Notes under the pieces: generated by a model
Told to the model about the DNA's origin: nothing
Seen by the model: the letters and a program-made list of their open reading frames with translations, nothing else
The model's database searches: none
Shown here: positions 35,647 through 45,493 of the stretch, in pieces
Position numbering within the stretch: position 1 is the stretch's first letter
Layout of the letters: every line of letters starts with the position of its first letter
Position numbers and translations under genes: made by a program
NCBI RefSeq assembly: GCF_008015755.1
Contig: NZ_SSGF01000015.1
Span: 62,001-126,000, forward strand
From: Methylophilus sp.
Lineage (GTDB): Bacteria > Pseudomonadota > Gammaproteobacteria > Burkholderiales > Methylophilaceae
Direction of reading: 5' to 3'
Length of the DNA stretch: 64,000 nucleotides

Positions 35647-37110
35647 TTACTTTTTAGCGTTAGCCTCGGCCGTGACGCTATCAGGCTTCCAGCCGCCACC
35701 CAGTGCCTTGAATAAATCCACGGAGGCAGTCAAGGTATTCTGGCGGCTCTGCACCACAGCCTGTGTCGCCTCATTGTGGTTACGCTGGGCATCCAGCACT
35801 TCCAGATAGCTTGTATAGCCTGCTTCGTAGCGATTTTTAGCCACACGCAGAATATTGCCAGTGGTTTTTTCTTTGGACTCTGCCAACACCTCCTGTTCGC
35901 GGTATTGCTGCACGTTATTGAGTGCATCGCTCACTTCGGTAAACGCCGTTTGCAGAGTATTTTGATAGGTCGCGACCATTTGCTTCTGTTGCGCAGTGGC
36001 TTGATCCAATCGCGCATTCAGGCGCCCGCCGTTAAAAATTGGCAGGTTAACATCAAAACCAAGTGACCAAACGCGGGCGGGCGATTTGAGCAAGTTATTC
36101 AACGCGATACTTTCACCACCGTAAGTGGTTGAGAGCGAAATGCTCGGGTAAAACGCTGCTCTGGCCACGGCAATATTGGCATTGGCGGAGACCATATCCT
36201 GCTCCGCCTGGCGTACATCAGGACGTGCTTCCATCAGCTCTGAAGGCAGGCCGGTCGGCACGATTGGCGGTGTTGGAATCGCCATCAGGTCGCCTGGCGC
36301 AATCTTCAAGCCCAGGTCGTTGGTCAGCAAACCTAGCTGATGCTCACTCAAGGCGCGCAATCTTTTCAGGTCTACGATCTGCGTTTGCAAGGTCGTCACC
36401 ACCAGCTCTGCCTGATGCGCATCCAGCACAGTTGCCACCCCGCCTTCCACCCGGCGCTTCGCCAGGTCCAGGCTTTCTTGTGCGGTGGTCAGGTTTTGCT
36501 CATTCACGCGCAACTGGGCATCCAGACTGCGTATCGCAAGGTAATTGTTCGCCACCAGGCTGGACAATGACCAGGTCACCGATTCTTTGGCATATTGTGT
36601 TGCCAGCAGTTGCGCACGTGCCGCTTCGTTAGCGCGACGTAGTTTGCCCCAGAGGTCCAGCTCATAACTACCGTTTAAGCCGATTTTGTAGGTTTTACGC
36701 GGGTTGTTGCCAAACACCGGAAACACCCCTGATTCAGTCACACGGTTACGCAATCCTGAACCAGTGGCGGTGACGGTAGGCAGCAGGTTGCCGCCAACTT
36801 CACGCATCTGGGCATCGGCTTCTTCAATTCGTGCCACGGCCAGTTGCACGTTATTGTTTTTAACCAGCGCGGTGTCTATCAACTGGTTCAACTGGCTGTC
36901 ATTAAACAGCGTCCACCATTGTTGCAAGGCGACTTGCTGCGCCGCGTTAGACAAACCAGCATTGGCCGAGTCATATTTTTCTGGCAGCTGTGGCGCCGGA
37001 CGTGAATACAAATCACCCAGCATCTGGCAACCTGCCATAGACAAGGTCAGCAGCCCCAGCAGCAACGACTGCTGTAATGGTTTTAATGCAAACTTCATTG
37101 TCGGTTTCAT
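35647..37110 (-). CDS. RND efflux outer-membrane factor lipoprotein (OprM/NodT family)
   Basis: 487 residues with a lipobox (LSMAGC; lipid Cys near residue 28) and two outer-membrane efflux (OEP) repeats. NLLPTVTATGSG, the EARPDVRQAEQDMVSANANIAVARAAFYPSISLS block and YTSYLEVLDAQRNHNEATQ are typical of the OprM/AdeK/CusC-like group. It forms the TolC-type exit duct of the pump. Its ATG overlaps the stop of the inner-membrane pump gene (ATGA, 37107-37110). Confidence 0.92.
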   Translation of the reverse strand: MKPTMKFALKPLQQSLLLGLLTLSMAGCQMLGDLYSRPAPQLPEKYDSANAGLSNAAQQVALQQWWTLFNDSQLNQLIDTALVKNNNVQLAVARIEEADAQMREVGGNLLPTVTATGSGLRNRVTESGVFPVFGNNPRKTYKIGLNGSYELDLWGKLRRANEAARAQLLATQYAKESVTWSLSSLVANNYLAIRSLDAQLRVNEQNLTTAQESLDLAKRRVEGGVATVLDAHQAELVVTTLQTQIVDLKRLRALSEHQLGLLTNDLGLKIAPGDLMAIPTPPIVPTGLPSELMEARPDVRQAEQDMVSANANIAVARAAFYPSISLSTTYGGESIALNNLLKSPARVWSLGFDVNLPIFNGGRLNARLDQATAQQKQMVATYQNTLQTAFTEVSDALNNVQQYREQEVLAESKEKTTGNILRVAKNRYEAGYTSYLEVLDAQRNHNEATQAVVQSRQNTLTASVDLFKALGGGWKPDSVTAEANAKK

Positions 37111-40100
37111 ACCGATTCCTCTTCTACAATATGCCCATGGTGACGCACTTTTTTCTCATTGGTCAGCCAGGTAAAGAACAACGGGATAAAGATGGTGGCA
37201 ATAAAGGTTGCCAGCAGCATACCGCCAAACACACCGGTCCCCATAGACTGACGCGCTGCCGCACCGGCACCGGTGGCGAATACCAGCGGAATAATGCCCA
37301 GCATAAACGCCATCGATGTCATCACAATCGGTCTGAAACGCAGACGGGCAGCTTCCAGTGCCGCTTCAGCCAACGGCATGCCTTCTTCCATTTTTTGCGA
37401 GGCAAACTCCACGATCAGAATCGCGTTTTTCGCCGCCAAACCAATCAGCGTGATCAGCCCGATTTGGAAGTAAATGTCGTTGTTCATGCCACGTGTCAGC
37501 ACTGCGATCAAGGCTCCCGTCATCGCAAACGGAATCGCCATAATCACCGCCAACGGCAAGGCCCAGGTTTCAAACTGTGCAGCCAAAATCAGGAATACCA
37601 TGATGGTGGCGAACCCGAACGCGACTAATGCCGCAGAGCCGGTACGTCTTTCCTGATAAGCCTGACCAGTCCAGGCAATCTGGTAGCCGTCTGGAAGGTT
37701 TTCTTTGGCAATTTTTTCCACCAGTTTGATCGCGTCACCCGAGCTCACACCAGGCGCACCGCTACCAAATACCTTGGCAGACAGCAGACCGTTGTAACGC
37801 TCTAATTGCTCAGCACCGACGATATTGCTGACTTTCGCCAACGCAGACATCGGGATCATATTGCCATCCGGACTCTCTGCCGTTGGCTGGCTGCGCACAT
37901 ACACTTTGCCCAAGTCCTCAGGCTTCATGCGGTAATCAGCTTCAGCCTGCAACTGCACGCGATAAGTGCGGCCGCTACGGTTAAAGTCGTTGACGTAGAG
38001 CGAGCCCATGGTGCTTTGCAAGGTGGCGTAAATATCCGCAATCTTCACGTTTTGTGACAAGGCCTTGGCTTCGTCCACCTCAATAAATAGCTGTGGCACC
38101 GTTGGACGGAAAAAGCTGTTAATCCCAGTCAGTTGCGGATTGGCACGCATCGCATCCATAAAGTTATTCATGACTTGCGCCAGCTTGATCGGATCAGTAT
38201 CGCCATGGCTTTGTACATAAACCTCAAAACCACCGGCAGAGCCCAAACCGCGAATCGCAGGTGGGTTCACGGCAAAACCCATGCCATCTGGCTGGCTCAT
38301 GCCGATACCAATCAGCTTGCCCACCATCTGGTCAGCATTGGTTGTGCGCTTATCCCAATCGGTCATTCGCACAAACATGGTCGCCGCATTGGTTTTGTTA
38401 GCGCCGGTCAGCAACTCAAAGCCGTTCACTGCAAACTCATGCGCAGTGGCCGGGTCTTTCGCAACAGCCGCGCGGATATTTTCTGTGGTTTGCGAGGTGC
38501 GCTTCAAGGTCGCGCCATCCGGCATCACCACAATACTGATCACATAGCCCTGATCTTCTGGCGGCACAAAGCCACCCGGCACGGCACGGAACAGGAAAAT
38601 CATCACCACCACCATGGCACCAAACACCACTGCACCAATTACCTTGTGATGCAGCGTCAGGTTCACGGTGCCGGTGTACAGGTTAGTCAGGCGATTAAAG
38701 CCCTGGTTGAATTTTTTGAAAAAAGCGTTCTCATGGTGGCCGTTTTTCAAAATCATCGCGCATAGTGCTGGCGTCAGCGTCAACGCCACCACGCCTGAAA
38801 TCACCACTGAAATGGCGACGGTCACCGCAAACTGGCGATACAGCTCACCGGCAATACCGCCCTGGAAAGCCACCGGCACGAACACCGCACACAACACCAG
38901 CACAATCGCCACCACCGCGGCTTGTACCTGGGCGATAGATTTAATCGCCGCATGCAAAGGATTGAGGTTTTCTTCCTTCATCAGGCGCTCGGTGTTTTCC
39001 AGCACCACAATCGCGTCATCCACCACAATACCAATCGCCAGAATCATGGCAAACAGCGTTAGCAGGTTGATAGAAAAACCGAATAGATACAATCCGGCAA
39101 ACGTACCAATAATTGAAATTGGCACCGCAATCATCGGAATCAGGGTCGCGCGCCAGCTTTGCAGGAACAGGAACACCACCAACACCACCAGAATCAGCGC
39201 TTCCCCAAAGGTATGAAACACCTCTTTGATGGTCGCTTTCACAAAGTCACTGGTGTCGTAAGGAATGTTGTAGTCCATGCCTTCTGGAAACTTGAGCTTC
39301 AACTCGTCCACTTTGGCCTTGATGGCTTCAGCGGTTTCGAGCGCGTTAGCCCCCGTTTGCAAAAAGATAGGCAAGGCGACGCCGGGCTGACCATTGAGTG
39401 CAGACGCCACGTTGTAAGTTTGTGCACCCAACTCAATGCGCGCCACATCTTTCAGACGCAGCACACCGTTAGGGCCTTGTGCACGAATAATAATGTTACC
39501 GAACTCTTCTGGCTCGATTAAGCGGCCTTTAGCAGTCACGGTAAACGCCAGTTGCTGGTTAGGCGTGGCTGGCTCAGCACCAATTTTACCCGCTGCATAC
39601 TGCGCGTTTTGCGCGCCGATGGCAGCAGAAATATCACTGGTGGACACGCCCAGTTGCGCCATACGGTCAGGACGCAACCACACGCGCATGGAGTAATCCT
39701 GGCCACCAAAAATGGTGACATCGCCGACGCCCTTGATGCGTTTAAACTCATCCAGCACATTCAGCGTGGCGTAGTTACTCAAGAACAAACGGTCATGCTC
39801 TTTTTTCTTCGAGATCAGCATCACCACCAGCAAAATGTCGTTGGAGCGCTTTTGCACCACCACGCCGGTTCGGCGCACATCTTCTGGCAAACGCGGCAAG
39901 GCAATATTGACGCGGTTGCTGACGTTAAACGTCGCCTGGTCAACATTGGTGCCAATATCAAACGTGGCGGTAATGGTTAACGTGCCGCTACTGTCTGAGC
40001 TAGAGTTAAAGTACAGCAGGTTTTCCACCCCGCTTAACTGCTCTTCAATCGGTGCTGCCACAGTTTTAGACAGTGTTTCAGCACTGGCGCCAGGGTAGCT

Positions 40101-40241
40101 GGCAGTAATCAACACGGTTGGCGGCGCAATTTGCGGATATTGTGCAATCGGCAATTTAAATGCCGCTGCCAACCCTGCCAACACGATGATGATAGACAGC
40201 ACGCTGGCAAAAATCGGCCGTGTGATAAAAAATCGGGTCAT
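37107..40241 (-). CDS. RND multidrug efflux pump, HAE1 family (AcrB/MexB-like)
   Basis: 1044 residues with 12 membrane helices and two large periplasmic loops. The proton-relay sequence GIVVDDAIVVLENTERLM is present. The start MTRFFITRPIFASVLSIIIVLAGLAA and the AFQGGIAGELYRQF and GAAARQSMGTGVFGGM segments place it in the HAE1 group exporting hydrophobic drugs and detergents. Drug range cannot be read from sequence. It is the middle gene of an adaptor-pump-duct operon. Confidence 0.95.
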   Translation of the reverse strand: MTRFFITRPIFASVLSIIIVLAGLAAAFKLPIAQYPQIAPPTVLITASYPGASAETLSKTVAAPIEEQLSGVENLLYFNSSSDSSGTLTITATFDIGTNVDQATFNVSNRVNIALPRLPEDVRRTGVVVQKRSNDILLVVMLISKKKEHDRLFLSNYATLNVLDEFKRIKGVGDVTIFGGQDYSMRVWLRPDRMAQLGVSTSDISAAIGAQNAQYAAGKIGAEPATPNQQLAFTVTAKGRLIEPEEFGNIIIRAQGPNGVLRLKDVARIELGAQTYNVASALNGQPGVALPIFLQTGANALETAEAIKAKVDELKLKFPEGMDYNIPYDTSDFVKATIKEVFHTFGEALILVVLVVFLFLQSWRATLIPMIAVPISIIGTFAGLYLFGFSINLLTLFAMILAIGIVVDDAIVVLENTERLMKEENLNPLHAAIKSIAQVQAAVVAIVLVLCAVFVPVAFQGGIAGELYRQFAVTVAISVVISGVVALTLTPALCAMILKNGHHENAFFKKFNQGFNRLTNLYTGTVNLTLHHKVIGAVVFGAMVVVMIFLFRAVPGGFVPPEDQGYVISIVVMPDGATLKRTSQTTENIRAAVAKDPATAHEFAVNGFELLTGANKTNAATMFVRMTDWDKRTTNADQMVGKLIGIGMSQPDGMGFAVNPPAIRGLGSAGGFEVYVQSHGDTDPIKLAQVMNNFMDAMRANPQLTGINSFFRPTVPQLFIEVDEAKALSQNVKIADIYATLQSTMGSLYVNDFNRSGRTYRVQLQAEADYRMKPEDLGKVYVRSQPTAESPDGNMIPMSALAKVSNIVGAEQLERYNGLLSAKVFGSGAPGVSSGDAIKLVEKIAKENLPDGYQIAWTGQAYQERRTGSAALVAFGFATIMVFLILAAQFETWALPLAVIMAIPFAMTGALIAVLTRGMNNDIYFQIGLITLIGLAAKNAILIVEFASQKMEEGMPLAEAALEAARLRFRPIVMTSMAFMLGIIPLVFATGAGAAARQSMGTGVFGGMLLATFIATIFIPLFFTWLTNEKKVRHHGHIVEEESV

Positions 40242-40258
40242 ATCGTTTTTCCTGAGAC

Positions 40259-40283
40259 GGGCCTGAATCGTAAACTCAGGCCC
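40259..40283. other. Intercistronic hairpin between adaptor and pump genes
   Basis: Perfect 8-bp GC-rich stem (40259-40266 with 40276-40283) in the 86-bp gap, without a T-run. It may stabilise the mRNA ends or tune expression of the pump against the adaptor. Confidence 0.45.
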
Positions 40284-40327
40284 CAGATAACATGATTAAA
40301 TCAAAACAAACTTAAACGTGGTGCCAA

Positions 40328-41500
40328 TTAGCTTTTGGCTGCAGGAGCCGCAGCAGGCGCCGCGTCTGCCGCATGCGGTGCGACTGGCGCACCCGGGCGG
40401 ACTTTAATCAGGTTATCGACAATCACCTGATCACCCGCTTTCAAGCCATCCAGCACAATCCAGCGATCGTTAAACCAGCCACCTGCCACAATCGGCCGTA
40501 CGGCTGCCACGGTTTTGCCTTCTTTGTCTTTTTCGGCCACAAAGATAAATTTACCTTGTTGCCCCGTCAGTACCGCTGTTTGCGGAATCAGGAAGACACC
40601 ATCGCGCTTGCCTGTGACTAAACGCACACGCACAAACTGCCCTGGCAGCAATGCACGGTCAGGGTTCTGAAACTCAGCCCGTAACTGTTGCGTGCCCAAT
40701 GCCGGATCAATCTGGCTGGCAGAAAAGTTGATTTTGCCTGATTGTGGATACTCGCTGTTGTCACCCAAAATCAGTTTTACATCCTGCACCCGCCCTGGCG
40801 TCAAATGCCCGCCTAATGTCAGCAGGTCAGATTCAGACAAACTGAAACGCACCCAAATAGGCGAGACTTGCACAATGGTGCTTAGCAAGGTGGTGTTCGC
40901 ACTGGCCAGCGCGCCTTCAGACAACACAAACCGTCCGGCGATGCCGCTTTCTGGCGCTTTCACATGGGTATAAGACAAATTGAGCTCAGCCTCACGCAGC
41001 TGTGCCTGATATTGCAGCAACGTTGCTGCCGCCACCGAGTTATCAGAGACCGCATTGTCATACTCGCGCTGACTGATCGATTTTGTCTCCAGCAAGCCTT
41101 TTAGACGCTGCGCTTCGCGCGCCGTTTGTTCAATACGGGCTTTTTGCTGTGCAATCAGCGCCCTGGCTTGTTCAACTTGTAATTGAAAAGGCATCGGGTC
41201 AATCAGGAACATATCCTGACCGGCTTTCACCGGCTCGCCTTCTTGATACAAACGTTTCAAGACGATGCCGCCTACGCGCGGACGCACTTCAATTTGTTTG
41301 GCGCCTTCTGTTTGCGCAACCACTTCGGTTTGCACCGGCACAGTTTCTGCCGTGACTGTTTGTGCCGTCACAGGCATCGCTGGCATGCCGCCTGCCGCAG
41401 GAGTTTGTTCGTTGGATGATTTTCCGCAAGCACTCAATATAACGCCTAAAGCAAGCACAAGCAGCGTACGACGAGGCTGGATAGTCTGTGAAATCAACAT
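40328..41500 (-). CDS. RND efflux periplasmic adaptor (AcrA/MexA-like)
   Basis: 390-residue lipoprotein: signal with lipobox LSAC (Cys near residue 25), then lipoyl-like half-motifs (EVRPRVGGIVLKRLYQEGEPVKAGQDMFLIDP and LSYTHVKAPESGIAGRFVLSEGAL), an alpha-hairpin (~95-150) and beta-barrel and membrane-proximal domains; an Ala/Pro-rich tail ends it. It links the pump to the outer-membrane duct. First gene of the operon, under the palindromic operator at 41535-41581. Confidence 0.93.
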   Translation of the reverse strand: MLISQTIQPRRTLLVLALGVILSACGKSSNEQTPAAGGMPAMPVTAQTVTAETVPVQTEVVAQTEGAKQIEVRPRVGGIVLKRLYQEGEPVKAGQDMFLIDPMPFQLQVEQARALIAQQKARIEQTAREAQRLKGLLETKSISQREYDNAVSDNSVAAATLLQYQAQLREAELNLSYTHVKAPESGIAGRFVLSEGALASANTTLLSTIVQVSPIWVRFSLSESDLLTLGGHLTPGRVQDVKLILGDNSEYPQSGKINFSASQIDPALGTQQLRAEFQNPDRALLPGQFVRVRLVTGKRDGVFLIPQTAVLTGQQGKFIFVAEKDKEGKTVAAVRPIVAGGWFNDRWIVLDGLKAGDQVIVDNLIKVRPGAPVAPHAADAAPAAAPAAKS

Positions 41501-41534
41501 GTTATCCTCTAAAAATTTTTAAAATAGACTTGAT

Positions 41535-41581
41535 TACATACAATCTTGGATGTATATTATATACAAACATGAATGTATGTA
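41535..41581. promoter_or_regulatory. Double AcrR-type operator overlapping the efflux promoter
   Basis: A 47-bp near-perfect palindrome built of two AcrR-like boxes: TACATACA at 41535 and TGTATGTA ending at 41581, with TGTATAT/ATATACA in the centre. On the minus strand it contains TTTACA (41578-41583), a 16-bp spacer and TATAAT (41556-41561), so a bound repressor would block the pump promoter. The adjacent divergent TetR-family gene is the obvious regulator. Confidence 0.8.
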
Positions 41582-41699
41582 AATGGGTTTTGCAAAAAAG
41601 TTGCGGATTTAACCATCTAAAACAGCGCACCCGTACCAACTGGTAAAATACCAGACATACAAGAAACTTTAATGAATCTTAAACGAGCGATAGAAACTG

Positions 41700-42326
41700 A
41701 TGGTACGTAAAACCAAAGAAGATGCTGCAATCACCCGCCAACGCATTATTGATGCGGCGCGGGAGATGTTCCTGCAAAAAGGGGTGAGCCGCACCAGCCT
41801 GGAACAAATTGCCACCCACGCCAGTGTCACGCGTGGCGCCGTTTATTGGCACTTTCAAAACAAGGCCGAGCTATTTCATGCCATGCGCGAAGAGGTTTAT
41901 CTCCCGCTGATTGACCGCATGGATGATACCTTGCTTGGCAACGCCGACGAATCGACGATAGACCCACTAGGCCGCATCCGCAAGCATCTGGCCAGCACCA
42001 TCCAGATTCTCGACAACGACCAGACAACACGCGCCACCTATGAAGTGATGATGACTAAATGCGAATATGTCGACGAATTTGCCGATGTACTCAAGTCTAT
42101 TTTAAGTAACTGTAGCGGACTGGTGCACAAATTGGAACAGGCCTATGCCAAAGCGCAAGAAATTGGCCAAGTGGGTACGCAACTTTCTGCTGCCGAACTG
42201 GCAATGGACACCCACCTGTTTTTCTCCGGCTTGTTACATATGTGGGTGAAGGATACCGAAGGCACTTTATTCCGCGACCGTGCGTTGCAACTGATAGACA
42301 CACATATCAACCTGCGTAAAAAATAA
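41700..42326 (+). CDS. TetR-family repressor of the efflux operon (AcrR-like)
   Basis: 208 residues. The DNA-binding half has RQRIIDAAREMFLQKGVSRTSLEQIATHASVTRGAVYWHFQNKAELFHAM, the AcrR/TtgR/MtrR pattern; the C-terminal TetR_C_2-type half would bind drugs. It is divergent from the adaptor gene and should bind the palindrome at 41535-41581. A small CTGGTA/TACCAG dyad (41640-41654) in its own leader may also matter. The name acrR is not given because orthology was not tested. Confidence 0.9.
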   Translation: MVRKTKEDAAITRQRIIDAAREMFLQKGVSRTSLEQIATHASVTRGAVYWHFQNKAELFHAMREEVYLPLIDRMDDTLLGNADESTIDPLGRIRKHLASTIQILDNDQTTRATYEVMMTKCEYVDEFADVLKSILSNCSGLVHKLEQAYAKAQEIGQVGTQLSAAELAMDTHLFFSGLLHMWVKDTEGTLFRDRALQLIDTHINLRKK

Positions 42327-42406
42327 GCAATAATTCTTATTACGGATTCCCTGAAGCGTGATTTGCAGTTAAAATAGTCGGTCTTTTTCACTGTTTTTTC
42401 AATCAC

Positions 42407-43450
42407 ATGCAAATTGGTTCACACATTCTGAAAAACAATCTAGTGGTCGCGCCTATGGCGGGGGTCACTGATCGCCCTTTCCGCATGCTGTGCAAAAAAA
42501 TGGGCGCAGGCCTCGCCGTCTCAGAGATGGTCACCTCCAACTCTTTGTTATATGGCAGTGAAAAAACCAAGCGCCGCGCCAACCACGAGGGCGAAGTCAG
42601 CCCGATCTCGGTACAAATTGCCGGGGCAGAACCAGCGATGATGGCTGAAGCGGCCAAACACAATGTCGACAATGGTGCACAAATCATTGATATCAACATG
42701 GGCTGTCCAGCCAAAAAAATCTGTAATGTGATGGCAGGCTCTGCCTTGCTGCGTGACGAGCCACTGGTATCACAAATCCTCAGGGCGGTAGTCAATGCAG
42801 TAGATGTGCCAGTCACACTCAAGATTCGCACCGGCTGGGACAGACAAAACAAAAACGCAATTCAAATTGCCAGAATGGCGGAAGACCTTGGCGTGCAGGC
42901 ACTGACCATTCATGGCCGCACGCGTAACGACCTATATCATGGTGACGCAGAATACGACACCATTGCCGCCGTCAAACAGGCGATTAACATTCCCCTCATC
43001 GCCAACGGCGACATCACCACGCCGGAAAAAGCCAAATTTGTACTTGATTACACTCAGGCCGATGCGGTCATGATTGGCCGTGCCGCGCAAGGCCGCCCTT
43101 GGATTTTTCGTGAAACCGAATACTTTTTAGCCACTGGCGAGCATATGCTGCCGCCCACTGTCGATGAAATTCACCAAGTCATGCTAGAGCATCTGCATGA
43201 TTTATATGATTTTTATGGTGACTTGACCGGCATGCGTGTCGCCCGTAAACATATTTCCTGGTACACCAAAGGCTTATCTGGCTCTGCGGCTTTTCGCCAC
43301 AACATGAATACTCTGCAAACGATAGAGTTGCAATTGCAGGCCATTAACGACTTTTTTGCCGAACTCAAAGCGAAGAATGACCGCCTGGTCTATGTCGACA
43401 ACGACGACGCTGATAGCGAAAACAATGGCAATGAGGAGTTGGCGGCATAA
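42407..43450 (+). CDS. dusB: tRNA-dihydrouridine synthase B
   Basis: FMN-dependent reductase of tRNA D-loop uridines, 347 residues. APMAGVTDRPFR, the catalytic Cys in INMGCPAKKICN, the TIHGRTRNDLYHGDAEY segment and MIGRAAQGRPWIF are all present. It shares one base with the fis start (TAATG), reproducing the conserved dusB-fis operon of proteobacteria. Confidence 0.95.
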   Translation: MQIGSHILKNNLVVAPMAGVTDRPFRMLCKKMGAGLAVSEMVTSNSLLYGSEKTKRRANHEGEVSPISVQIAGAEPAMMAEAAKHNVDNGAQIIDINMGCPAKKICNVMAGSALLRDEPLVSQILRAVVNAVDVPVTLKIRTGWDRQNKNAIQIARMAEDLGVQALTIHGRTRNDLYHGDAEYDTIAAVKQAINIPLIANGDITTPEKAKFVLDYTQADAVMIGRAAQGRPWIFRETEYFLATGEHMLPPTVDEIHQVMLEHLHDLYDFYGDLTGMRVARKHISWYTKGLSGSAAFRHNMNTLQTIELQLQAINDFFAELKAKNDRLVYVDNDDADSENNGNEELAA

Positions 43451-43686
43451 TGCAGACCGATAGCAAACTGAGCCTCGCCGTGCGCGAGTCACTGGACGAT
43501 TATTTCACCCACCTGGACGGACAACCGCCGCATGCCATTTACGACATGGTGTTAGGTTGCGTTGAAAAACCGATGCTGGAATACGTCCTCAACAAAGTCG
43601 GCGGCAACCAAAGCAAAGCCGCAGACATGATGGGCATTAACCGCAATACCTTGAGAAAAAAAATGGCCGCCTACGGCCTCGAATAG
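43450..43686 (+). CDS. fis: Fis family DNA-binding protein
   Basis: 78 residues ending in the Fis helix-turn-helix (GNQSKAADMMGINRNTLRKKMAAYGL). It is shorter than enteric Fis (98) at the N-terminus, which is normal for betaproteobacteria. Fis bends DNA and controls rRNA and growth-phase genes. Coupled to dusB by TAATG overlap and followed by a terminator. Confidence 0.93.
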   Translation: MQTDSKLSLAVRESLDDYFTHLDGQPPHAIYDMVLGCVEKPMLEYVLNKVGGNQSKAADMMGINRNTLRKKMAAYGLE

Positions 43687-43695
43687 ACTAAACCG

Positions 43696-43731
43696 GGTCT
43701 GATGAGCTGACTCATCGGACCTTTTCATTTT
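43696..43731 (+). terminator. Terminator after fis
   Basis: 11-bp stem with one G-U pair (43696-43706 with 43711-43721), loop CTGA, then TTTTCATTTT. It separates dusB-fis from purH. Confidence 0.8.
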
Positions 43732-43760
43732 CTTTATCACGCAACTCCACTCTATTCATT

Positions 43761-45365
43761 ATGACAATTAAACGCGCGCTTATCAGTGTCTCCGATAAAA
43801 CCGGTGTGCTCGAACTGGCACAATCCCTGCACCAGCTTGGTGTAGAAATCCTTTCTACGGGCGGCACCGCCAAACTGTTCCGCGACCACCAGATTCCGGT
43901 CAAAGAAGTCAGCGACTTTACTGGTTTTCCAGAAATGCTGGACGGCCGCGTCAAAACCCTGCATCCGAAAGTGCATGGTGGCTTACTGGGCCGCCGTGAT
44001 TTGCCTGAACACGTGGCTGCCATGCAGCAATATGGCATCGAAAACATCGACTTGCTGGCAGTAAACCTGTATCCATTTGAAGCGACGGTGGCCAAAGCCA
44101 ACTGTACCTTGGAAGACGCCATTGAGAATATCGACATTGGCGGCCCGGCCATGGTGCGCTCGGCCGCTAAAAACTGGAATGACGTAGCAGTATTGACCGA
44201 CGCGGCGCAATACGTTGAAGTGGTGAATGAATTGCAAGCCAACAACGGTGCGGTTTCAAAAGCGACGCGCTTTAAACTGTCTGTTGCTGCCTTTAACCGC
44301 ATTGCGCAATACGACGCGGCCATCAGCAACTACCTGTCCGCCATCGACTTTGCCGAAACTGAAACGGCTGGCAAACCGGTCATGAGCCAGTTCCCAGGCC
44401 AGATGAACAGCAGTTTTGTCAAAGTACAAGACCTGCGCTACGGCGAAAACAGCCACCAGCAAGCGGCTTTTTACCGCGATGTGTACCCAGCCCCTGGCAG
44501 CCTGGCCACTGCGCAACAACTGCAAGGCAAAGAGCTCAGCTATAACAACATCGCCGATGCCGATGCCGCCTGGGAAGCCGTCAAATCTTTCACCGGCCCG
44601 GCATGTGTCATCGTGAAACACGCCAATCCTTGCGGCGTTGCGCTAGGCGCCAATGCGCTGGAAGCCTACAGCAAAGCACTCAAAACCGACCCAACCTCAG
44701 CCTTTGGCGGCATTATTGCGTTTAATGGCACACTGGATGGCGCCGCAGCTGAAGCCGTGAGCAAGCAGTTTGTAGAAGTATTGATTGCGCCTGACTTTAC
44801 GCCAGAAGCGCTGGCTATTTTCACAGCCAAAGCCAATGTGCGCGTATTGAAAATCGCTTTGCCACAGAGCGGCAACACTGCCTGGGAGCAAGGCCGCAAT
44901 GCCGTCGACTCCAAACGCGTTGGTTCAGGTATTTTGCTGCAATCTGCCGACAACCATGAGATGCAACTGGCTGATCTCAAAATCGTCACCAAACTCCAAC
45001 CGACCCCAGCACAAATGCAAGACCTGCTGTTTGCCTGGAACGTCGCCAAATATGTGAAATCTAACGCCATTGTGTTTTGTGGAAATGGCATGACCCTGGG
45101 CGTAGGCGCAGGGCAGATGAGCCGTGTCGACAGCACCAAAATCGCCGCTATCAAGGCACAAAATGCGGGCCTGAGTTTGCAAGGCTCTGTAGTCGCCTCT
45201 GATGCCTTCTTCCCGTTCCGTGATGGCGTCGATGTGTTGGCCGATGCCGGTGCCAGCTGCGTCATCCACCCGGGCGGTAGCATGCGCGACGAAGAAGTCA
45301 TCGCCGCGGCGGACGAACGTGGTTTGGCCATGGTAGTGACGGGCATTCGTCACTTTAGACATTAA
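43761..45365 (+). CDS. purH: Bifunctional AICAR formyltransferase / IMP cyclohydrolase
   Basis: Catalyses the last two steps of IMP synthesis; 534 residues, full length. The N-terminal MGS-like cyclohydrolase part has [29 protein letters not shown] and [20 protein letters not shown]. The formyltransferase part has [26 protein letters not shown] and [12 protein letters not shown]. purD follows after a 128-bp gap that contains an inverted repeat. Confidence 0.96.
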   Translation: MTIKRALISVSDKTGVLELAQSLHQLGVEILSTGGTAKLFRDHQIPVKEVSDFTGFPEMLDGRVKTLHPKVHGGLLGRRDLPEHVAAMQQYGIENIDLLAVNLYPFEATVAKANCTLEDAIENIDIGGPAMVRSAAKNWNDVAVLTDAAQYVEVVNELQANNGAVSKATRFKLSVAAFNRIAQYDAAISNYLSAIDFAETETAGKPVMSQFPGQMNSSFVKVQDLRYGENSHQQAAFYRDVYPAPGSLATAQQLQGKELSYNNIADADAAWEAVKSFTGPACVIVKHANPCGVALGANALEAYSKALKTDPTSAFGGIIAFNGTLDGAAAEAVSKQFVEVLIAPDFTPEALAIFTAKANVRVLKIALPQSGNTAWEQGRNAVDSKRVGSGILLQSADNHEMQLADLKIVTKLQPTPAQMQDLLFAWNVAKYVKSNAIVFCGNGMTLGVGAGQMSRVDSTKIAAIKAQNAGLSLQGSVVASDAFFPFRDGVDVLADAGASCVIHPGGSMRDEEVIAAADERGLAMVVTGIRHFRH

Positions 45366-45376
45366 TGATTCTAATT

Positions 45377-45469
45377 GCCACAGAGATCACAGAGGACACA
45401 GAGAGCTGCAGCTAGCAAAAAAGACCACTGGCTGTATGTCTACTCTGTGCCCTCTGTGCCCTCTGTGGC
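45377..45469. repeat. Inverted CACAGAG-type repeat between purH and purD
   Basis: Two 27-base arms (45377-45403 and 45443-45469), each built of tandem CACAGAG/CTCTGTG units, pair with a few mismatches across a 39-base loop. This unit resembles dispersed CCACAGAGGACACAGAG-type repeats of many bacterial genomes. There is no T-run. Confidence 0.75.
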
Positions 45470-45493
45470 TATAACTTTAGGCATGTGATAAAT

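Noticed and set aside
37107-40241. Long plus-strand frames (up to 210 codons) opposite the RND pump gene
   Set aside because: They are antisense to a clear 1044-residue pump and have no motifs; high GC at third positions explains them.
45377-45469. CRISPR-like array from the repeated CACAGAG units
   Set aside because: Units are about 10 bases without spacers and are arranged as an inverted pair; no cas gene is present.
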